Source of the DNA: Prevotella jejuni
Lineage (GTDB): Bacteria; Bacteroidota; Bacteroidia; Bacteroidales; Bacteroidaceae
Direction of reading: 5' to 3'
Length of the DNA: 38,580 bases
NCBI RefSeq assembly: GCF_900187995.1
Contig: NZ_FZNZ01000033.1
Coordinates: forward strand, 1 to 38,580
In this document: piece after piece, positions 34,318 through 38,580 of the stretch
Position numbering within the stretch: the first letter of the stretch is position 1
Layout of the letters: every line of letters starts with the position of its first letter
Notes under the pieces: model-generated
Told to the model about the DNA's origin: nothing
Databases searched by the model: none
Seen by the model: only the letters and a program-made list of their open reading frames with translations
Translations under genes and position numbers: made by a program

Positions 34318-34559
34318 GGTACAGCTTGGTTGGGTTTGAGGTAGAATTTGGTTGGGTTTGGGGTACAACTTAATATGCTTCGATTTACCGCATGGCAGGC
34401 TTTGCATTACAACATGATAGTCTTCGTACTACAACGTGATAGACATCGATTTACCACTTAATAGGCTTCAGACTACAACGTGATTGACTTTACGCTACAA
34501 CGTGATTGACTTTACGCTACAACGTGGTAGGCTTCGATTTACCACTTGGTTGCCTTCGT
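34318..34559. repeat. Tandem array, period exactly 22 bp, 11 units
   Basis: Units such as GCTACAACGTGATTGACTTT and TTTACCACTTAATAGGCTTC follow one another in exact 22-bp steps over 242 bp. It is bounded on both sides by inverted copies of the GC-rich element. The units share no sequence with the 22-bp array at 19487, but the arrangement after a GC-rich element is the same. Confidence 0.95.
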
Positions 34560-34604
34560 TACACATTATTATTATCATAAGGGGAAACATAGGGAGATAA
34601 CACT

Positions 34605-34648
34605 CCGTTAGGCGCCCCCCTCCTTCGGAGGGGTTGGGGGAGGTCCCA
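34605..34648 (-). repeat. GC-rich hairpin element overlapping the 3' end of rarA
   Basis: The reverse complement of 34274-34316 (CCGTTAGGCGCC, then CCCTCCTTCGGAGGGG, then TTGGGGGAGGTCC). It includes the rarA stop codon and its last 12 codons, so the element landed in, or formed at, the end of the gene. Confidence 0.85.
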
Positions 34649-35822
34649 ACTCATCCGGCATATACTGCTGTTTGACATAATGTCCTTCGTAGTCGTGAGG
34701 ATACTTATATCCATCGCCATAACCCAAGTCCTTCATCAGCTGAGTAGGCGCATTACGCAGATGGAGAGGCACAGGCAGATTACCAGTCTGACGCACCAAC
34801 TCTATCGCTCGATTGATGGCTTTATAAGCAGAGTTGTCCTTCTTCGAACGAGCGAGGTAGACCACCGCCTCTGCCAGGGGTATTCTCCCTTCGGGCCAAC
34901 CAATCTTCGTCACAGCATCAAAGGCCGCATTGGCCAAAAGAAGTGCATTCGGATTAGCCAGTCCGATGTCTTCAGCCGCACTGATAACGACACGACGCGC
35001 AATAAACTTAGGGTCTTCGCCTCCTTCTATCATACGAGCCATCCAATAAAGGGCCGCATCGGGGTCGGAGCCACGTATCGACTTGATGAAAGCCGACACG
35101 ATATCATAGTGCATCTCACCGCCCTTATCGTAGGCCAAGGGGTTCTCTTGCAGTCGCTCCTCCACCATCTTATCCGTCACAACGATGTCATCGCCAGTCT
35201 CGGCAGCCACGATTAAGTCGAGAATATTCAGTAACTTACGTGCGTCACCACCGCTATAACGCAGGATGGCATCCGTCTCCCGTAACTCGATATGCCGTTT
35301 CTTCAGTTCGACATCCTCCGTCACTGCCCTGTGCAAGAGCTTCAGCAGGTCGGCCTTCTCCAATGACTTCAACACATAGAGTTGGCAGCGAGAGAGCAAC
35401 GGACGTATCACCTCGAAGGAAGGGTTCTCTGTTGTGGCACCAATCAGGGTGACTGTCCCCTTCTCCACCGCCCCTAAGAGCGAGTCTTGCTGCGACTTTG
35501 AGAAACGATGAATCTCATCGATAAAGAGGATCGGCGAGGCCGAATTGAAGAAACGATTGCTCTGTGCACGCTCGATAACCTCACGTACATCCTTCACACC
35601 ACTCGTCACTGCCGAGAGCGTAAAGAATGGTGTCTCCAGCCGTTGGGCTATGATTTGGGCCAAGGTGGTCTTCCCCACGCCCGGAGGTCCCCATAGGATA
35701 AACGACGCAATACGCCCCGAATCAATCATCCGACGCAGCACAGCACCCTCACCGACAAGGTGTTCCTGTCCGATATAGTCTTCAAGCCTACGTGGTCGCA
35801 GCCGTTCTGCCAATGGTTCCAT
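34608..35822 (-). CDS. rarA: Replication-associated recombination protein A (AAA+ ATPase)
   Basis: A 404-residue AAA+ ATPase of the RarA/MgsA/WRNIP1 family, which acts at stalled replication forks with SSB and the replisome. The N-terminus (MEPLAERLRPRRLEDYIGQE) is typical. Walker A GPPGVGKT is at 45-52, Walker B LFIDEIH at ~99-105, a sensor segment GATTENPSFEV follows, and the C-terminal tetramerisation region has SAFIKSIRGSDPDAALYWMARM. It is close to normal length. The last 12 residues (GPPPTPPKEGGA) are encoded by a GC-rich repeat element, so the native stop has been replaced. A consensus promoter lies just upstream. Confidence 0.95.
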   Translation of the reverse strand: MEPLAERLRPRRLEDYIGQEHLVGEGAVLRRMIDSGRIASFILWGPPGVGKTTLAQIIAQRLETPFFTLSAVTSGVKDVREVIERAQSNRFFNSASPILFIDEIHRFSKSQQDSLLGAVEKGTVTLIGATTENPSFEVIRPLLSRCQLYVLKSLEKADLLKLLHRAVTEDVELKKRHIELRETDAILRYSGGDARKLLNILDLIVAAETGDDIVVTDKMVEERLQENPLAYDKGGEMHYDIVSAFIKSIRGSDPDAALYWMARMIEGGEDPKFIARRVVISAAEDIGLANPNALLLANAAFDAVTKIGWPEGRIPLAEAVVYLARSKKDNSAYKAINRAIELVRQTGNLPVPLHLRNAPTQLMKDLGYGDGYKYPHDYEGHYVKQQYMPDELGPPPTPPKEGGA

Positions 35823-35848
35823 AATTCTCTCCTATTTTAATGTAGTTA

Positions 35849-35879
35849 CAAAAGTACAGAATTTATCTCTAATAACAAA
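35849..35879 (-). promoter_or_regulatory. Consensus Bacteroidota promoter for rarA
   Basis: TTTG (35879-35876), 19-base spacer, TACTTTTG (35856-35849) on the minus strand: a full match. Transcription should start near 35842, about 20 bases before the start codon. Confidence 0.9.
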
Positions 35880-36748
35880 GAATGAAAGAATGAAATACCG
35901 AAAGCCGACCTTATCCGAAAACCTAAACCCCCTTATTCTTATAAACCTACAATTACACGCTATTTAGCATGAAGTCAACTATAATTCAAAAAAGTTCACT
36001 GCTCCCCCTTTCACTTTCCCTATAATCATAAGAGTTAAAAGGCTTCATATAATAATACCAAAGTCTTATCATTATAAATAGAAACAAAAGATAACTAAAC
36101 AGCAAAGGTATTAACAATCTGTGTGGCATTTCTCTATCTCTCCTTGTGCCATTGGCCCTATGTGGCTTTACTACCCACCTCCGTCTCTCCGTCTCTCCGT
36201 GTAAACCAACAAACTACGAATTACGCAAATTACACGAACAATTGTCGCAACAAATAACTCGTGAACTTATCAAACTACACAAATCATTATCGTAACAAAC
36301 AACTCGTAAACTCGTGAACTTGTTAACTTGTTAACTCGTAAACTTGTAAACTAAACAAACTGCAAGAAAAAGTTTAATTTTCATTTGCTGTCATTTTTAA
36401 CATTTCGTGTAACCTCACTGTGTACTAAAGAGTTACGTGGAGACCAAGGTTGACAGGAATGACAGGAAACATCGTTTTGACTAAATACCATCGTTAAGAC
36501 GGTATTAACCGAGGACAGGGTAGACAAGAGACAAAGTAACAAAATGAACAGCTTGTAGACAGGGTACGGGAAGAGACAGGGTAACAGGGTGAACGGATTG
36601 TAGACAGAGTATGCGAAGACAAAGTAACAGGATGAACGCCTTTTGGCGGAGTAACAGAATTCATTATATCAAATTAAGACTATAAGGGGTAATTAGACTA
36701 ATCTATTGTCACTTTAATCTTAGTATATCATCAGCACAAACTTCATAA
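35880..36748. repeat. Gene-free region with two ~45-bp-period arrays and a TTTGCTGTCAT element
   Basis: No gene is seen. 35880-36180 is AT-rich unique sequence in which I see nothing. 36225-36360 holds repeats of about 45 bp (AACAAATAACTCGTGAACTT-like), passing into 11-bp units (GTTAACTTGTTAACTCG). 36384-36469 is the second copy of the TTTGCTGTCAT inverted-repeat element (right arm with one mismatch). 36515-36660 has units with GTAGACAGGGTA, GAGACAGGGTAACAGGGTGA and related forms at irregular 35-45 bp spacing. The minus-strand lipoprotein gene ends at 36971. Confidence 0.65.
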
Positions 36749-36749
36749 T

Positions 36750-36794
36750 AAAAAACTTGCCCCCAGAACGCTACAAGAGACGTTAGGAGGCAAG
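36750..36794 (-). terminator. Terminator after the third lipoprotein gene
   Basis: On the minus strand, CTTGCCTCC with AACG pairs with CGTT and GGGGGCAAG (36794-36756), interrupted by a small internal loop, and is followed by TTTTTTATTATG. It lies about 177 bp after the stop codon at 36971, so the transcript has a long 3' end. Confidence 0.75.
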
Positions 36795-36970
36795 AAAACG
36801 AAAATTAAATTACCGAAGTGTTGATATAATGCTTTATTAATGTAAGTATCACATTAGCTAATAAGATTTACTTTCTAAAAGAATATTTCAAGTTCTCAAA
36901 AGCTAAGTATACTCACTTACCTTTCTTTAACAAAAATCTAATTTACTCCAAAGAACTTAGGCATAAATCA

Positions 36971-38512
36971 TTATTGAGCAGTCCACGTGTTAAAGCCATA
37001 AAGTCTTTGATATCTAATAACATTTAGATTAGTACTTCTAAAATGCAATAGATATGATTCTACAAATGGAGTATCCATATATGTTGACCGAGACCAATAC
37101 CAACCACCATAAGTGATTCCGTCAAAACGTCCTTCAGGATTACCATAATAACCAGCACTTGGTAAAAAGAAATAATCACTAAGATTGGTTGGCTTTCCTT
37201 GTGTAGGAGTTTTCATTAATGACATATCTGTATTAGAGTGTACATAATCTATTCCATCTGGTGCTTTCACAGAACTAAAACCTGGTATATTATTTCTATG
37301 CAACAACCAAAGTCCTCCAATATAAAGATGTCCTCGCATAGACCAGAGAGTAACTCTCTCAAAATGAGGATTCCCCCTATCGACATACCATGCTATTTCA
37401 TTAACATTTGGACAGTTCGCACAAGAATTAGTTGCTTGTGCAGGATAATGAGCAGAGTTATAATATCTATTTACATCAGTAGCAGCAGGGTAGCCACTTG
37501 CAGATGCATGATTAAGATATGGCTGTACACCTTCATGTCCCAACCAATAATGAGATTGTGCATCCCACATATAATATTTCAAAGAAGAATAATCCTCTGG
37601 CGTAAGGTTAGCCGTAATATCATTAATCTTACCCTCTTGACAGTTATAGCTTGAAACAGTCTTTACAACATCACCTTCTACATTAGTTGTAGGGTCCTTA
37701 ATCGTGTAAGTGATTGTAAAGTTATAGGTACCAGGCGCAACAACCATATAAGCTCCATTGGTAGCGAGTGATGAGGTGGTTGTGTTTAGTGAGAAATCGC
37801 TTGTATTAAGCGTAATTGTGTTTGAATAAGTCTCACCTGCCTTTTGCGCAAGGCTTCCTGTTGAGAAATCATACTTACCTGCGATAGGCTGGTCGGCTGT
37901 TACCTTAATCTTTGTCAACTTAATATTTGGACCAAGGTCGGTATTCATACAACGTGGTACGAAACAGAGGTAACTGGCTTTATGATTGAGTGTAAAGGTA
38001 TAATTACCATTGCTGCCTGTTGCCGTTGCAGTACCGCAATCGCCTGATGTGCCAAGGTGGCTGAAGTCGTTGGCTGTGGTCTGTGTCTGTGTGCTTGCAA
38101 TGGTTACAGTGTTAGCGTCTGTACCATTCTCACCTGTATAACGCACCTCACGGTTGTTCAATGTAAATGAACCAGAAGCAAGACTGAATATTGCTTTTGC
38201 CTTATTAGATGGATTATAAAGATTAGCAGCATTACTCTGATGAAAGGTATTCGCATCGTCCTGTACGAAAATCTTATCAGCTGATGACCAGAACACCTTA
38301 GCATCGCCACCAAGTGTATAGGTAGCTGTTGTACGTGTCAACGCACGTGTATCATTTCCTGGCTGTGAACCATCAAAAGTAGCAACACCCTTAGCGGTAT
38401 TCTGTTTAGCATTATCCTGCTGTGCACTGTCTTCACTTGAACAAGCCACAACAGACAAGGCTGCTACTGCACACGCAGCAAATTGCGTTAGTTGTTTCAT
38501 TGATTTATTCAT
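36971..38512 (-). CDS. Fimbrillin-like surface lipoprotein (paralogue of 5265-7019)
   Basis: A 513-residue lipoprotein: signal peptide to VVAC (Cys24), then SSEDS. Residues ~55-310 are fimbrillin-like: VFWSSADKIFVQDD, HLGTSGDCGTATAT, FTLNHKASYLCFVP. A C-terminal domain from ~314 (LKYYMWDAQSHYWLGHE) includes YFFLPSAGYYGNPEGRF and GGWYWSRSTY, resembling FISUMP-type domains. The paired landmarks GDCG(I/T)ATA, HKA(G/S)YL and YYxWDA are in the same order as at 5265-7019. Start could be Met1 (38512) or Met5 (38500); both leave a good signal peptide. Its upstream region is cut by the window edge, so a small acidic ORF there cannot be checked. Outer-membrane surface location is inferred. Confidence 0.85.
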   Translation of the reverse strand: MNKSMKQLTQFAACAVAALSVVACSSEDSAQQDNAKQNTAKGVATFDGSQPGNDTRALTRTTATYTLGGDAKVFWSSADKIFVQDDANTFHQSNAANLYNPSNKAKAIFSLASGSFTLNNREVRYTGENGTDANTVTIASTQTQTTANDFSHLGTSGDCGTATATGSNGNYTFTLNHKASYLCFVPRCMNTDLGPNIKLTKIKVTADQPIAGKYDFSTGSLAQKAGETYSNTITLNTSDFSLNTTTSSLATNGAYMVVAPGTYNFTITYTIKDPTTNVEGDVVKTVSSYNCQEGKINDITANLTPEDYSSLKYYMWDAQSHYWLGHEGVQPYLNHASASGYPAATDVNRYYNSAHYPAQATNSCANCPNVNEIAWYVDRGNPHFERVTLWSMRGHLYIGGLWLLHRNNIPGFSSVKAPDGIDYVHSNTDMSLMKTPTQGKPTNLSDYFFLPSAGYYGNPEGRFDGITYGGWYWSRSTYMDTPFVESYLLHFRSTNLNVIRYQRLYGFNTWTAQ

Positions 38513-38580
38513 AATTATTCCCTTTTTGTTTCTTTAGTTACTTAATTTATTAATCCCATAAATCGCTTCTTCTCGTTGAG

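Overview
The window looks like chromosomal DNA of a Prevotella-type Bacteroidota (Bacteroidales). The grounds are: promoters of the Bacteroidota form TTTG-N19/20-TAnnTTTG, no clear Shine-Dalgarno sequences, fimbrillin-like lipoproteins, a DUF5053-like small gene, an M6 peptidase with a Bacteroidota-style C-terminal tail, and large tracts of intergenic repeats. Genus is inferred, not proven. Only about 56% of the window (21 supported genes) is coding, which is low for a bacterium; most of the rest is repeat DNA.

Layout. 1-7.0 kb: two surface lipoproteins with fimbrillin-like N-termini and FISUMP-like C-termini (181-1908, 5265-7019). The second follows a small acidic-tailed ORF (5010-5204); the first follows what may be a remnant of one. 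Between them lies an isolated 78-residue gene (3651-3887, minus) with its own promoter and terminator. 9.0-14.8 kb: a small divergent polysaccharide cluster (flippase and GT2 leftward; GT2, GT2 and a GT4-like enzyme rightward). 14.9-15.4 kb: a two-gene module of small proteins with its own promoter and terminator. 16.7-21.5 kb: a membrane protein translationally coupled to a protein made of two copies of an unrecognised ~310-residue domain, then a single-copy paralogue; long tandem arrays separate the last two. 23.4-25.1 kb: a glycoside-hydrolase-like family 10 protein. 27.2-29.6 kb: a secreted M6 metallopeptidase and a small membrane protein, flanked by inverted composite repeats. 30.95-31.05 kb: an orphan promoter plus hairpin, a possible small RNA. 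32.1-35.8 kb: tRNA-Arg(ACG), a TRIC/UPF0126 membrane protein, a D-2-hydroxyacid dehydrogenase and RarA. 37.0-38.5 kb: a third fimbrillin-like lipoprotein, paralogous to 5265-7019.

The most unusual property is the repeat landscape. At least eight tandem arrays, mostly unrelated in sequence and mostly just 3' of a gene, have periods of 22, 44, 66 or 88 bp; several dispersed families are built on an 11-bp period. Some arrays abut or enter coding ends (GT2 C-terminus, the N-terminus of the protein at 20402, the dehydrogenase stop codon), and a GC-rich hairpin element supplies the last residues of RarA. About 24 copies of this GC-rich element, a CACAG/CTGTG-rich long-hairpin family, a heptamer (GGTGTTA-like) family and a CCCTTCTTG hairpin family fill the gaps. 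I know of no described mechanism that explains a shared 11/22-bp quantum across unrelated arrays; it is the leading candidate here for an undescribed system.
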